Shown: positions 11,831 through 24,544 of the stretch, in pieces
How positions within the stretch are numbered: position 1 is the first letter of the stretch
Layout of the letters: every line of letters begins with the position of its first letter
Translations under genes and position numbers: made by a program
NCBI RefSeq assembly: GCF_051020985.1
Contig: NC_135010.1
Coordinates: 13,452,001-13,516,000, forward strand
Reading direction: 5' to 3'
Source: Nomia melanderi
Lineage: Eukaryota > Arthropoda > Insecta > Hymenoptera > Halictidae
Length of the DNA: 64,000 nucleotides
The notes under the pieces: generated by a model
The model's database searches: none
What the model was told of the DNA's origin: nothing
What the model saw: the letters and a program-made list of their open reading frames with translations, nothing else

Positions 11831-14319
11831 GGCGGGACGGGGTACCAAAGGGGGCTGACGGCCCGAAGGGGGGTAGCTCTTACATATTTATGCCGCGTTC
11901 TACGCGCAACACCCATCCTGGGGGCGGCGGCTGGAACCAACCCCCTCTTGTGCTTTCCTATGCCAGTGGATAGGTATGCCGACCTTGTGCACGCTTTCAC
12001 GGGGTGCCTGTCTGCCTGCCGATGCTAATCAGCTTGCTTGATAGTGCGTTGTTACCAAGACTACACGGATGCACCGCTATTTAGGATTCCGTGTAATTCT
12101 TGAGGGTAATGGGGCTGGTAACCCCATTCGGAATAACGTTGACGCTCCGCCAAAGGATGACATTAAGCTTCACCGTCCCGTGTCTCGTCCCGATACCGTT
12201 ACAGAAACGAACATCCTCTTTAAAACGCACCTGCCACTTCGCCGTGCCGTCGCTCCTACGGTTCTCCGGCTATCGCGCGCCGCTCGCAAAGGATTTCCCT
12301 CGGTAGCTCTCGTGAGAATCACCGTAGGCGAAGTCGGACAGGTTTGCGCGGCCTCGTTGTTCCCCGAGGGTTATTAATCAACGCGAGATCATACGTCGGC
12401 GGAGAAGCGTTCGCGGGAAACTGTCGTCCTATTAATCGTCGCCGCTAATGACGAACAGCCCCCCAAGAACCGGCCGCGGCTACCGTCCGTCGCGGCAACA
12501 CCCGAGGACTCGACCATCCCTGGCCCATCCACGACGTCGTCAACGCTACCAGGCGAACGGTCACGCGATCCAGATCGCGTTTCAGCCGGCCGACGTGCAA
12601 TTATAACGAGAATGCGCCGCGAGCACGCACTTTCAGCTCCGGGAAGAGCGCGTGTCCCGTGCCGGGGGACGATTTTATCCCGGACGAGAGGCCTCCTGAT
12701 CGCCTCACGGTGAAATCGATCTCGCCTACGGGTCCCCGCACGACATCGAAAACGGGGAGATTCCAGCGCGCCTGACGTCGCGCGATCCTGGCTCGGGGAT
12801 ACGCGGGCCTCTTGAATTACTGTTGCAATCCTGTTACGATAATGACGACAGGAGCCCGCGCGCTACCAGCTCCACGTACGCATTCCGATTCCACCTATAC
12901 GTCGGCCCGGATTAAATGCAAATTAAAATGTTTCCGCGCCGAAACACACCGCGCGTAGATTCCCCTGATAAAATTAAAAGCACTTTACTCTCCTCGCCGA
13001 TCCGAGCTATACATCTTCCCCGGCGGATCGATCCCTCTCCATCTCTCCTCGGCACGTGAACCGATCGTTAATGCCTTTTCGATTCTTTTCAAGACGCGCC
13101 TTAACGAGTCACCGGAGTATCTTCGGTATCGAGAACGCGAGATCGCGACGATTCGCGATGAATCGACGAAGGCTGCCTGATAAACCGAGATTCGGCGACG
13201 ACGACGAGGAGCGAGTGGTTTACCACTCGCGAGAGTATCTTAGGTACGATGATCGAGCGTCCTCGTCCCGGCTGATAGAACAGGATAGAAGACGACAACG
13301 CGTGTAGGCTCCGATTTATCGATCGATAATACCTTTACGTAAAGTGTTTATGTTGCGGACGAACCATTAATAAAACCGTGCACCGCCGCTTTTCGACGGG
13401 TTTCCTCCTCGGTCGCGATAACCGCTTCGGGAAGCCGTCCCTCCCGTCGACGCTTCCACTCTTCCTGGTTGTATCGGGAACGACAATGTTGTTTCGAAGT
13501 GTTGCCAGGCATCGCTAAGTGCCGGCGCTAGGCTACAGTCGTACGGATCGTTCCTCGAGGACTGCAGGATCACGCGAAATGGAGCAACGACGGGAAAAGT
13601 CCTCGCGACAAACTGGCCCCGGTCGTATTTACGACGGTCGAATTTACATGGAAGGTCTTAATCCCCGCAGGATCGACGGACCGGATCCCGAGGGCAATGG
13701 AAACGAGCTTGATCGAAGGGAGACGGTTTACAAACAAACTCGTAGACGCCCACGCGTACACACGAGCGCACTCGGTGCGGCGGTGCACGCGATCGTTCGA
13801 CAACGGGGCGGACGTCCCGTGATCCGTGGGTTACCACCTCGGCATCGGACACATCATTTCCCAGGAAGTTACTGGCCATCCCGAGTCTCCTTCCACTCTA
13901 CACCGGTCCCCGGCTGCATCCCCGCCGAACAGGGACATCGATATATGTACACACACGGCGCATACGGGCGCGTATTCGTTCAAGCGGTTCATTACGAACA
14001 CTTGTACGCCGATCTTCCTTCATCATTCCGGTAATGGGCCGAACCGTTCATTAAATTTCGCGGCGGAATGTTTCCGCGTGGCGTGTATTTACATCGTCGG
14101 CCAAATAAAAGAGCGTCGTGGTCCGTCGGCAGCGGCGATTAACGCAACGCAAACAGGCAGCTGCCGATGTCGCCCGATCGACTCGGATAACGACAAATAA
14201 CGCGATTATATCGTCCGATCCTTAATCATTGATAATTCCGATGTCCGGCTATTACCCAGGGACGATTTATTAGTGATAATGGCGCGTAATGAACCGGACG
14301 GTTCGCACGGTTACTCTTT

Positions 14320-14359
14320 CCCTCTCACTCTCTCTCTCTCCCTCTCTCTCTCTCACTCA
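14320..14359 (+). repeat. (CT)n microsatellite
   Basis: CT-dinucleotide tract with a few breaks. Confidence 0.93.
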
Positions 14360-17300
14360 CTTTTTCTCTGGCCGGCGTCCCTCGCGCGCCTTCCGTTTCC
14401 ACGACGTTACCATCTCGTTCTAGCCTCGCGACTCGATTACGCGGACGAGGACACATCTTGGCACTTTGCGACCGGCCTGCGATGCCTGGACACTCGACTA
14501 GGTGTCCTTGTGCTTTAAATAAATGCGAAAACAGTACCTGGCCGGCGTCGATACAGCGCGCGCGGCTGCAGCTCGCGCGAGCCGCGAGCGGCGCTCCTCT
14601 TACGCTTTACCTCGGGAGGCCGAGGAGAGGCAGCGAGTTTCTTACGCCTACGCGTCCCTCGCCGCCGCCTCTTTCGTTCTATCTCCCCGTGTCCGACTCC
14701 GCGTCATCTCTCGTTTCCTCTCACTCTCCTTCTCCCTCTTCCCTTATCGTCCCCGCGGCCCGTCGTTTTCTTCGTTACGCAGAAAATCAATGTTCCCCGG
14801 TGTATTTCTTTCGAGCGGCGCATGCAAAACGCTCGCGTAACAGGATGCGGTTATCTGTCCCGTCCTCCCCCACCACCCGCTATTCCCTTTCAGACTGTGC
14901 CGCTCGATTCGCCGATAACTAAGAAAGGGAACTTCCGTTGCTAATCGAATGAATCATGCACGAGATTCGATTGCCGATCGAGAGGAACGTTTTGCGCCGC
15001 TGAAACCCCGGTGACGCGGCACCGCTCCACCCGTGATCGGCGAACACGGGCGACCGGATCATCGTCTCGCGGTTCGATCGTGTCCGACAGTACGGCGTGA
15101 ATAGTTCCGTCTCCCGTTAAGATAAGAAGCGACAGAGATACGGATGGATAGCGTTGATAAACGCGGCTAACCGCCGCGTCAAAGGCGGAGGCGGTTCATT
15201 CGTGAAATGAACTGCGCGCGAGCATCCGCCCCGGCTACAGCGAGCTAAAACGAGGAAAACGAAGCGAAAACGCTGGGGGAAAGAGGGCCGAGAACGACAG
15301 TCTCTCCCGTAGGAACGAGGCCCGGGGCAAACCGATCGCTTCTCTCCCGCCGCACCCCAATTTTAATCAGGACCCGAAGTATGCAAGCAGGATGGATGCC
15401 TGCGAGCTCTCCCGACGGTACTACCGGGCGTTACGATGCATGTAATTTATTTTTATTGCCGCCAATTTTTTTTCTACCCCTCGATCAGCTCCTACTAATT
15501 TCAAGGAGGAGGTGCCCTCTCTTCCCCGCGGGAGGCGGCGGTTTAGAGCGTTCGAACGCGGGGGTACGGTCGACACGCGAGAACCGTCGCTCGATACTTT
15601 CCGAATTTTCATCGGGGATCGATGGGAAATCTACCGAGAACGAGTTTAACTGGAATCGGACCCGGGGAACGCACGTTCCGCGGCGATTGAGCCGGACTTT
15701 CCAGTGGCATCGCCAGTAGAGAGGTCACCGGGAAATTATAACGTTACGCTGGGTACAGAAGGCAGTCCGCGGCCGGTAGATCGGGTTAGATAGCGAATAG
15801 ACGAGGTAGCACCCAGTAAAATGGTTATCAGATCGATGTAGCCAGATACATATCGTATGTACGGAGATAAACGAGGCGGGGGTTATGAAATTCAACGACG
15901 TGGAGCACGGCTCTCGGCCGCGAATCACTCGAGCCAACTCGTTCGCAAAGGTTTCCTGGGCGTACAACTGTTTACTTCCACGGAAACCGTCTCATTATCG
16001 AAGATTATCGTTTAGCTTTGCTTCCCCCGATAATCTCTTAATCTTCCCGAGTTCCGTGCGCTCCGCTGCGATCCTTTTATTCGACCAATTAATTTCAATA
16101 ACGTCGTTTAAAGTTGGGACACTCGGTGAACGAGATACCATCGCTCCGCGGGGATAGAAAAGCGCGGGGGTCGGGGGAGCGAGACGGTCGGGGGTCTCTC
16201 GTTCATCCGAATCCTACGCATCGCTGTTTTGGTTTGCCCGGTTTTCGCGATCGACACGATTGATCCGCCGTCCGGGAAACCGACGTGGCAATTCTCTCCC
16301 GTGGCAGCTTTCGTTTTTCTCTTCGACCGCGGGACGATGCCCCGCGTGTCCCGTTCGTCCGCTTTAAAGGTGGCTAAGATTTATAGCGAGCCGGGGACGT
16401 GTAGGGGGTGGGGCAGCCAGGGGTAAAGGATACCGGGGGGTGGGGCACGCGGTAAAAGAGATACATAGAGTGAACGGTGGGTTTTGAGTTTGAGCCGCGG
16501 GGGTTATTGCAGTAAGCCTTCTCTTGGGGGTTCAAGAATATTACTATCCGCGCGAAGCCTACCCTACGCCTTCGTCTAAACTACCCACCCTCTCGAGAAC
16601 CCGAGTCGGATCCTATACCGTCGAGCCACGGACCGTTTAGTCTCCCCGCTTTTACTGGATCCAGAACGCGGCCAGGGGAAAGAGAGAAAGAGGATCGGTA
16701 GAGATCCGGGGACAGAGACGGAACGATCGAAATGAGAGAGAGAAAGAGAGACGTTCAAAAGGCTGCGCGGCTGCAGGAAAAGGATGGAAACGATTCCCTC
16801 AAAAGCCCGGCGCTCATACATGCTCTGGCGATCTTTCTAAACGCGCCTCACTTAAAAGAACACGGTTTACGTTTATGGCCATTCATTCGCCGGGAACAGA
16901 AGGAGGAAGGGGAATCGACCAAGACACAATTCCAACCGATCCGGGAAGAAGGGTGGGAAAGTCTGAATGCTGGGGGAGCGCGACCCGATAAGCAATAATG
17001 AATCGGGAAAGAAACGAAGTTACGATACGTCTTGTGTTTCCTTTTTCTCCTCGGCGCCTTCCCTTCGCCGGAAAATTTCGAGTCTATCGATGGACGAATG
17101 AAATTAAACAATCGATCACCCCGAGGATCGACTGCGACGAAAACAGGTTTCCTCGGAGGATTCGCGCGGGACGGAGCGGCCCGATTTATATGGAAAAATG
17201 GTTAATGTTGTAACGAATTGTCCCCGGTGTTTACGAGAGTTACGAGGCTACTTCGTCCCTCGTCTCGCTTCCATTGAACGGACGCTCTCGCGGAAACGAG

Positions 17301-17372
17301 CGCGTTTGTCTTCGATTGAGCGAGCCAGGACACGGTCGAGTTAGTTAAAAAAAAGAAGAAGAAAAGAGCGAA

Positions 17373-17374
<2 letters not shown>

Positions 17375-17403
<29 letters not shown>
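17375..17403 (+). repeat. (GA)n microsatellite
   Basis: Uninterrupted GA run of about 14 units preceded by an A/G-rich stretch. Confidence 0.95.
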
Positions 17404-17407
<4 letters not shown>

Positions 17408-18413
17408 GAAAAAAAGAAAAATGAATTAAAAGAGTAATCCGCGCGCTGATTGAGAGGGTCCGCGTGACACCGGGGAAAGACTTTTCCGAGACGGAGAATA
17501 TCTCGGTCTCGCCTCGTGATTCTTTTCGCTCTCCAGGGGACTACCTCGGAAAAGAGGCTGCCTAATTAAACGTAGGGTCGATCCACTACGAATGAGCTAC
17601 TTTCTTCCGGGGAAACGGTGTTCCTTCTCTTCGGGAAAAAGACCCGTTCTCTGCGGAATCACGATCCGCCCTGAACGACGCCATTAACTTCTCTCGTTCC
17701 TCGAATTCGAGAAACTAATATCACCGGGGGCGAGCGCCGCGGGAATTCGTCAACCCTTACCGTGCGCTTCGCCGTAGTCCGGACATTGAATTAAACAAAC
17801 AATCCAATGACCACGAAATCTTTGTACGCAAGAGAAGGGATAACCATCGGAATCCTGTAATCTCTATACGTATGAATCGGCGCAACGGACGCGATAAAAA
17901 CATGGGGTGGAAGAGTGTCCCAATATAATTTCGGAAGTGGCTAGTATCTCCTGATTTACCTACGATTTAGCGGGCCAGCCTCCCCGATGGCAGGGCTCGC
18001 AGGAAATCTTGCGTTTTCGGAACGAAATCCCTCCGAACGGAAAAGGGATCCCGCGAGGGCGAGACCCTCGCGGCCGTTCGTCCCGAAGAACGTTTACGTC
18101 TCTAAACCACGGTCTGATCTTAGAGCCGGATTAGCCTCGTTTTATTTAACGCGTGTTTAAAACTAATAAAACCCCCGGGCCGCGGGGGCCGCTCGTCGCG
18201 AGCGGAGTTTAATTTCGAAGTGGCGCGCGGGACAAACGTATTATCGCCGGGCCGACTCGGTTCTAGCGCGGATTTCCGCGTCGAGAAAACGTCGCGCGGA
18301 AAAAGGACGAGGAACGAAAACAACGAAGGCTAATATCCGGTTACTACCGGAGTTCCGGCGGAACTTTAACTGCGCAAGCTAAACAATTATCGCTTAAGCC
18401 TTCGGCAGCTTAC

Positions 18414-18726
18414 TGCGCGGTTTCTCGTCATCCTCGACGACACGGTTTACCCCCGACGACGGTAAACACGGATCATTGACGCGATTAACGTTTCTACGAG
18501 TTTTCTGGAAGGTTCCGCCTAGCTGACCTTCCGAGTTTAATGGCTGCGCTATGGATTTTGCTGATTGCTTGTTAAGAATCGCATTGTTTTCGCATTGTTT
18601 CATAATTGTCTCCTTAACTTTTCTTTATGAAAGCTATATGCGTGAATTTATTAAGATTTCAGTTTAGGTATTGCTAGATCAGCTTCTTTAAACGTGTCTT
18701 AAAATGTCTGTACCTTTGCAGTAATT
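18414..18726 (-). CDS. Candidate coding exon of an unidentified host gene (ATG at 18603)
   Basis: On the minus strand a good acceptor (AATTTCTTTTAG) ends at 18727. It is followed by 123 nt without ATG, then ATG at 18603-18601 (A at -3) and 63 codons plus one base to a donor GCA/GTAAGC at 18414/18413. The peptide starts MKQCENNAILNKQSAKSIAQ, contains FQKTRRNVNRVNDP and turns acidic (VVEDDEKPR). It is hydrophilic, with no signal peptide or membrane segment, and fits a disordered nuclear-type N-terminus. If unspliced it ends as a 69-residue protein at TAA about 18 nt further on. Composition differs from the Arg/Ser-rich spurious frames elsewhere, which is why I favour it. I do not recognise the family, and no continuing exon was found to the left. 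Confidence 0.42.
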
Positions 18727-18862
18727 CTAAAAGAAATTAATTGGTCATTTTGGCCCATCCGTTAACTAACGTGTTACTAATTACTCTTTTCTGTGTTCGT
18801 TCAGTTATATTTCAGTGTACTTGTACTCTTTAGACGCCATTTTGATTGTACGGACATCTTAC

Positions 18863-18900
18863 CCTGTTGCTATGCGGAAGTAACATTGAGGGAGGTGAAT
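18863..18900 (-). promoter_or_regulatory. Candidate promoter and 5' exon of the minus-strand gene
   Basis: Minus-strand reading shows TTTTTATAAAC, about 30 bases later CTCAATG and ACTTCCGC (ETS-like), GCATAGCAAC (half X-box), then a strong donor AACAGG/GTAAGATG at 18863/18862. The next acceptor is at 18727, giving a 136-bp intron of normal insect size. CAAAATGGCG, a Pho/YY1-type site, lies about 20 bases inside the intron. The transcription start is not proven; the 5' limit given is approximate. Confidence 0.4.
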
Positions 18901-19099
18901 GTTTATAAAAATTAGGTTATGTTCGTTGGAGATAAAAGATAGAATAATCTTTAATATCAACGTTGAACTCATTCGACAACGTTAGTACATCGTTCCAATC
19001 CATTATTCGAAGATATTTATTACAATTAATATCGAATCTTCTCTAAACGCCTCATCAAGTATGCTACAATGGTGTTTAGAATGCGTGACAAGCACTTAC

Positions 19100-19173
19100 C
19101 CGAATATCGTTGCGTCCGATGCGAAGATAACGCTGCCCAGTATGCTCGAGGGACAGGTCTTCCGTTTCTTCAT
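19100..19173 (-). CDS. Possible alternative first exon, minus strand
   Basis: Minus-strand ATG at 19173 begins 24 codons (MKKRKTCPSSILGSVIF...) running into a strong donor TTCGG/GTAAGTGC at 19100/19099. A CATATAAAAC TATA-like element lies about 25-30 bases upstream of the ATG. Splicing to the acceptor at 18727 would give a stop after nine codons and would not join the frame at 18603, so it is either a separate first exon with an unseen partner or chance. No homology recognised. Confidence 0.18.
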
Positions 19174-20097
19174 CACGACGAAGCCACTAATCACGTTTTA
19201 TATGCAAATTAGCACTTTAATTACCGCACTACTTCCTCACTTCACTGGCGACGATCGTCCCGCGTATTCCCGAAAACAATGGCACCTGCGTCGCTAGCGT
19301 CGGCGTCTCCTATTGGCTATCAATTTGAAATAATTCTTTACTGCGCCGATGTGTTGCGCCTAATGAGATGAAGAAGGCGGTGGTGGGGGAAAAGACAATA
19401 TGGCTATGTGGTGCACGAAACGACGCTCTGACCGATCCGACGATGAACTGATTCATTTATTGGTGAGAACACTTTATTTATATATTTCTCGGGTATGAAA
19501 AGGACCCATATGGTCCCAGCGACTCTAGCGATTGTAGGCAACTAGAAAGGTCGCGAATTTACTGTGAAAAATAGATGTTAAAATATTGCCCTTCCCGCTC
19601 TCGAGACGGTTGACCATGTATTCAGGATTAACCTCACAAAACAGAAATCAATGTTCATTGCACATGGGTCAAAGGAAAAGACTATTTTTCCATTATCAAT
19701 GTATTATCTTCAAATGGGATTTCTGGTTAAAGTAGAATGGAAGATTTGGCTGCTTTTCTTCCAAATTGCCGATAGTAAAATGTTACACGGGCTTAGCAGA
19801 GAAAGTAAATAATACGTGAAGGGGTTAACCGGGTCACTGGCACGCGGTTCAAATTATACAGCTTCGCGATCGTAAAGAAAACAACGCGGACGTTCCCGGT
19901 ATTGTCCGTCCGTACGGTCGAATAGGGCCAGTTAGAAATTACCTGCTGTTTCGGCTGGTGGCTCTATGTACACAGGGACAACGGGTGGTCGGGGTCTGTT
20001 TATATCGTCGTTAGTTTACAAGGATCGTAGATGCGGCATGCGTCACGTTCGATTCTGCCTTCGTTCGCCGATGTTCAATCTATTTCCTTTTCCACAG

Positions 20098-20195
20098 TAA
20101 CGCGAGTGCTCTCGTCTTCCTGGCTGTAAATCAACGCACAGTTCCAATGAGACGCGACGCTACCGTGACGAGTTCAGCGAATGGCAGTTACTCTG
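20098..20195 (+). CDS. Possible plus-strand exon, opposite direction to the 18.4-kb gene
   Basis: Acceptor-like TTTCCTTTTCCACAG ends at 20097 and a strong donor TCTG/GTGAGTGA is at 20195/20196, enclosing 98 nt open in one frame from 20099 with an ATG at 20147 (MRRDATVTSSANGSYS). An AATATGGCGTC element lies about 15 bases into the following intron and another ATATGGCGG at about 20249, as near the minus-strand promoter. It could be a first exon (making the acceptor fortuitous) or an internal one. No homology recognised. Confidence 0.22.
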
Positions 20196-20204
20196 GTGAG
20201 TGAA

Positions 20205-20260
20205 ACCAATATGGCGTCTTTTGCACCTTGCGTCGGGGTTTGGCAAATATGGCGGTTCCT
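20205..20260 (+). promoter_or_regulatory. Paired ATATGGCG (Pho/YY1-like) elements
   Basis: CCAATATGGCGTC at about 20207-20219 and CAAATATGGCGGTTCC at about 20244-20259 are two close matches to the GCCAT-type site often seen just downstream of metazoan transcription starts. Together with CAAAATGGCGTC on the opposite strand at about 18833-18844 they frame a 1.2-kb AT-rich interval, which suggests a bidirectional promoter region. Confidence 0.35.
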
Positions 20261-21857
20261 TCTGGAAAGAGCTGTAGAAAGTCTAGAGAATGAATATTGT
20301 TTGGTATCTTTATATGTGCTTATATGTGTGCATTTCTACGTAATCTTATTATTTTATGTTTAAAATGCGAAGAGGAATTGTGGTTCGCTAAATATTTGCA
20401 TCTTTATGGAGCTAGATAAATGGGACTAGTTTTGATTTTATTCTTTTAGTAGAATTTGTATTTGAGGCATGTGTTATTATTTAGAAGAATTACATGTAGG
20501 ATTAGTATTTCTTTACACAGTAAAAATGCATTGGAGTTTTCATAGGGAAGAGAAATAATCAGGACAACACATTAGGGCGCAGCATCCTTGCACCTGCTTT
20601 CATCTGTTTCTTAGGAAGGGAAGGACATTCTCATTAGGAGATCACCAGGGTTTAGGAACAATCCTCATCGAAGCCTTTGCGTTGGGCCACGTTTTTCATA
20701 GGGGTTCTGCGAACATGATGCGAGACACGGCCTCGTCCTCGGGGCGGTTTCACCATTTCCGCTCTGCGGGACCTGGCCGGTGCCAATAAAACGATTTAAG
20801 CCAGATGCAGGCGTACCTCCTGCGTTTTTCCACGATTCATCTGGCGCGTTTAATGGCGGGTAGAGAAAGGTCCTGCGCCGCTAATACGAAACACATGTTG
20901 AGGACCGTGTCTCCCGCACCTGAGATCCACCGGTTACTGCACAGGAAAGTTCTTAGTGGGTGTGTAGAGAAGACTCTACTCCGCTTTGGGGGTTGGCCGG
21001 TGACCGTCAAAATGGAAACGCTTTCGTGGGAGCACGAACACCTGAGGGAAACCCACGTGCCGGCCAGATGCGAGGCATCCGTCGATGTTTATGCCGACCG
21101 TAACAGGCGACAGGTACTTTCGGTGGCTACCTCGACTCGTCGCGTTACCGTGAATCCCGAGATTTCCGTTTACCACGGCACACTCGCTCCCCCGGTTTTT
21201 CTTCCGCCGACAAGGTTTATGACAGCGATCGGCCGACACGGTCCACAGGGGTGGAAAAGCGGCGCGTAACGAAACGGTGAATAGATTTCGTGATCAGCCG
21301 GTGGTAGTACAGGTTTCGTTGTTTGTAAATTCCTGGTCCCGGTTATTAGTCCGTGGACCAGTGTAACGCTCCTCAATCTCGGAACAGTTTCGAAAACATT
21401 CTTTGCGCTGCTCGCTGTTTAGAACGAAGAATGTTCTGTTTTTTTCCTGACTCTATCCCGGAGATCGTTTGTTTAATATTTTCTCGAACGAATGAGAACG
21501 AGTCCGGGGTATCGGTGAACCGGGGGTTGAAAGGTGGCCGGCACCGTTCCGCCGCGGCTAATTTCCTCGGCGACGCACCATTCAAAATCCGGATCGGGCC
21601 TGTCCACGCCTCGGAATCATTAAAAGCAAGTTAAACGCCCCCGAAGGACGGCTTTACGAGTGGTCCGCATTCACCGGCCTAAATTATTACGTTATAACGC
21701 AGCGGGCCCGAGATCTTCGAGATATTGGGCCCGGGCATGCGTGAGCTCTGGGGCGCCCAAGAAAATCAACCGCGTACCTGACGCGGACCCGATTCCCGGT
21801 GACTTACGTTGAAATCTATGACGGTGTACGAGTCCCGGTGCCGCTACGAGAGATCCG

Positions 21858-21932
21858 CTCTCTTTCCTCCTCTCCCTTTCTCTCTCTCTCCCTCTACCTC
21901 GCTCTTTCTCGAATCCTCTCTTTTTCTCTCCG
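21858..21932 (+). repeat. Pyrimidine (CT-rich) tract
   Basis: Imperfect CT/TTC repeat. Confidence 0.85.
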
Positions 21933-22924
21933 GGTTCGTAAGATTCGAGAGTTTCGAGCAAGATCCCCCAAGTGCTTTTTTCTCCGGCCGAGAAGTCAGT
22001 CCCGCTGGGCGGGTCCCGTTTGATGTGGGTACGGGGATATCCCGTTAATAGACACGGATCTTGTTTATCAATCTATTTACGCGTAACCCATCCCCCTCCG
22101 GTCTTGATTATAAATTACATTCTCAATCAGATAGCCGCGGCGATATTATTCCGTATACAGAGGAATGTATCTCGCGATCAGACGGCTCGGTCTGCGCGCT
22201 CCCGCGCAAATATTTCACGCGGTAATTAGCGGGGAATCGTAACTTAGCCGTCGCGGGGCGAGGAGGGACGCGGCACAATGCAAAAATGGATAAGTCGGGA
22301 GATTAACGGGGCCTCGGTTATACCGTAAGGGAAAAAAAAATGAAATATTCAAATGCCCCCGGAAAAAATATATTTCTCTTTTTGCCTTATCTTACGAGGA
22401 ATAATGCCTCCTCGCGGAACACCGTTGTCTCGCCCTGCCTCTTTCCCCCTCGGCGTCTCTGCCACCCGTCCCGCGGCGGTATCCCATGAAAAACGCATAT
22501 AAAGGCGAATAAAAAATTTCAGCCTCCTAAGCTCTCTTCCCAATTATAAATTAAACGTCTTTCTCTCTGGCGCATAAGCGCGCGGTCATAGAACATTAAC
22601 TTAATGATAACGAACGGCACATGACGTTAGCCTTCGTTAATCCCGTTTCGCAACCTCTCCGCGAGAAAAGAAGTGTGAAACGCGCGCGAGCGAGGAAACT
22701 TGGGGCCAGACGGAACACCGTTACCGGACGAATATTTCATCGGTCGTTAAACGACTCGTTTACGGCGATCGGGAAGTGGTGTGTATACCCCCTATCGGTT
22801 TTTCGGTTTCTTTAAACTACTTTGATGGAATAACTTTGTTCCTCGAATCACCGGCGCTCGGCCCCGTTGCTCCGTCGTGATAGACGAGGGAGGGAAAAAG
22901 GAGCACAGGGTAGGAACAGACCGA

Positions 22925-22980
22925 ACCGAACGGAACGGAACGGAACGGAACGGAACGGAACAGAATGGAATGGAATGGAA
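22925..22980 (+). repeat. (CGGAA)n then (TGGAA)n pentanucleotide array
   Basis: CGGAA units pass into TGGAA units through a CAGAA step. The complement of the same unit recurs at 31530-31566. Confidence 0.93.
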
Positions 22981-24524
22981 TCGACCGGCAACCAAGAGGT
23001 GGTCTTCCTTAAAAGCAATCGGTTGTACTACTATTTTCAACATTTCGTCGGGGTTTAGGCCCTGAGATATAACCGGCCGAGATGAAATTATAGTCACCCC
23101 GGTTTCGACCGAGCCCTCTAACTTATGCGACCTACACGCCGCTAAATTATGTAACGCCTCGCGTAGACACACCACGGCCCCGCTGCTACAGGATGTTCTT
23201 ATGTACCGATGCTAAATCGCGATTCAACCTTCGCCTTTCTTCTCCTCCTCGCGTCTCTTAGATTCTCCACCTCCTACATCGGTCTTTCTCCGCCACGAGC
23301 ACCGAGCAATTTGTCCGCGAATCGCGCGCACGTCCGCGCAATTTATCGGGCCTCTCTTCTCTCCCGGTTTCCGTTAATTAAAATTGCGCCGGAATTATAT
23401 GCGCGCACGACCCGCCACATTTTTCCAACGGGGTTTCCTTTGCGTTCCCGTTAAACGAACCGTGCCCCGTGTCTCTCGCCGACCTACCGAGTGCCCGGCC
23501 CCGCCAAATTAGCAAGAATTTCGTGCGCGATCTTATCGCGGCCCGCGTTAAACGTGCCCGCGTCGAGCCTAATATCCGTGCAAACCGTAAATGCGAGGCT
23601 CGTTCGCAATAAACGCGGGAAAGAGCAAATAGCCTTGGCTCTGCGGCGAAGCGCGCGTACGATGCCTACGTACGAACAATAAATATCAGCGTGTCCCGGT
23701 TCGGACGACGGTTTTTAATCGCCCGCGTTGCTCCGCGAAGCGTTCCGGTAAGGGTCGCGCGGAGAATCGCCGGCTCTCACCGCGTGAAGCCCATTCGCGC
23801 GAGCCGAGCCGGCTGCTATTCGCGATTCCCGCTGTAAAATACGATTTCATCTTTATCCTAGTTCGTACGGTTTCGTTCCTCCCTCGCGCCGCCTCTCTTT
23901 CGCGTCCTTTCAAACGCGAACCGGCAATTTGCTCGTGAATAACTCCTGGCCGGGGAGCGTGGACGATGGAATTTAATGCGCCAACAGTTGCCGTCCTCGC
24001 CGTTCCTTTCTGCATCGACAGCTCGTCCCGGTACTTTTATGGATTTTTCCGCTCGCGTGTTGCGACCGGTAACTATACATCGCCACGCTCGGCGTAAATG
24101 TTCCGTCGAAAATAAACCCCGGGATTTCGAGTTTTAAGTCTCGCACGCCGGATCGACTACGTGTCGCGTCTCCGATACGTACGAAAAGAAGAAAATGGCC
24201 CGAAATCGTGGCGCGATCGTGGTTTCCTCGAATAATTCGAGCAGAGTCGTAATTCATCCCGGTGGTACGGGATACGAGGAAAAAAAGAGACACGCGTTAC
24301 AAGGCGAACCTTCCACCTTCGGCTCGACAGCCCGGCCGATCCGTTTCCCAGATAGCGTAGAACCATTTTTTCGAGTACAATCGCTTTTTAAAGAGATAAC
24401 CGCGAGGCGAGAACGAGGACACGCCGTCCCCGGTCGTGCGTCATCGTCTTTCTACCGTTTTCTTCTTTCCGAGTTCTGTTCGCGCGGGGTTCGGGCTAGA
24501 ATGAAAAGAGCGCGTGGAACGGGG

Positions 24525-24544
24525 AAAGAGAGAGAGAGAGAGAG
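24525..24544 (+). repeat. (GA)n microsatellite
   Basis: Short GA run. Confidence 0.9.

Larger units (their letters stand above)
7431..18413. other. GC-rich DNA, no gene recognised
   Basis: Contains the GGT minisatellite, CRE-like cluster and several microsatellites. No conserved domain was found in any frame. Confidence 0.6.
18600..20650. other. AT-rich island with candidate divergent promoters
   Basis: By eye this stretch is much richer in A+T than its flanks. It contains the minus-strand exon pair, the 19.1-kb donor, the 20.1-kb exon and the GGCG-type motifs. Between 19.2 and 20.05 kb I see nothing else supportable. The composition shift may mark a boundary between a gene-regulatory unit and surrounding intergenic DNA. 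Confidence 0.5.

Noticed and set aside
20805..21269. 154-codon plus-strand frame near the AT-rich island
   Set aside because: No domain, no splice signals fitting the 20195 donor, and an 87-codon minus frame overlaps it.
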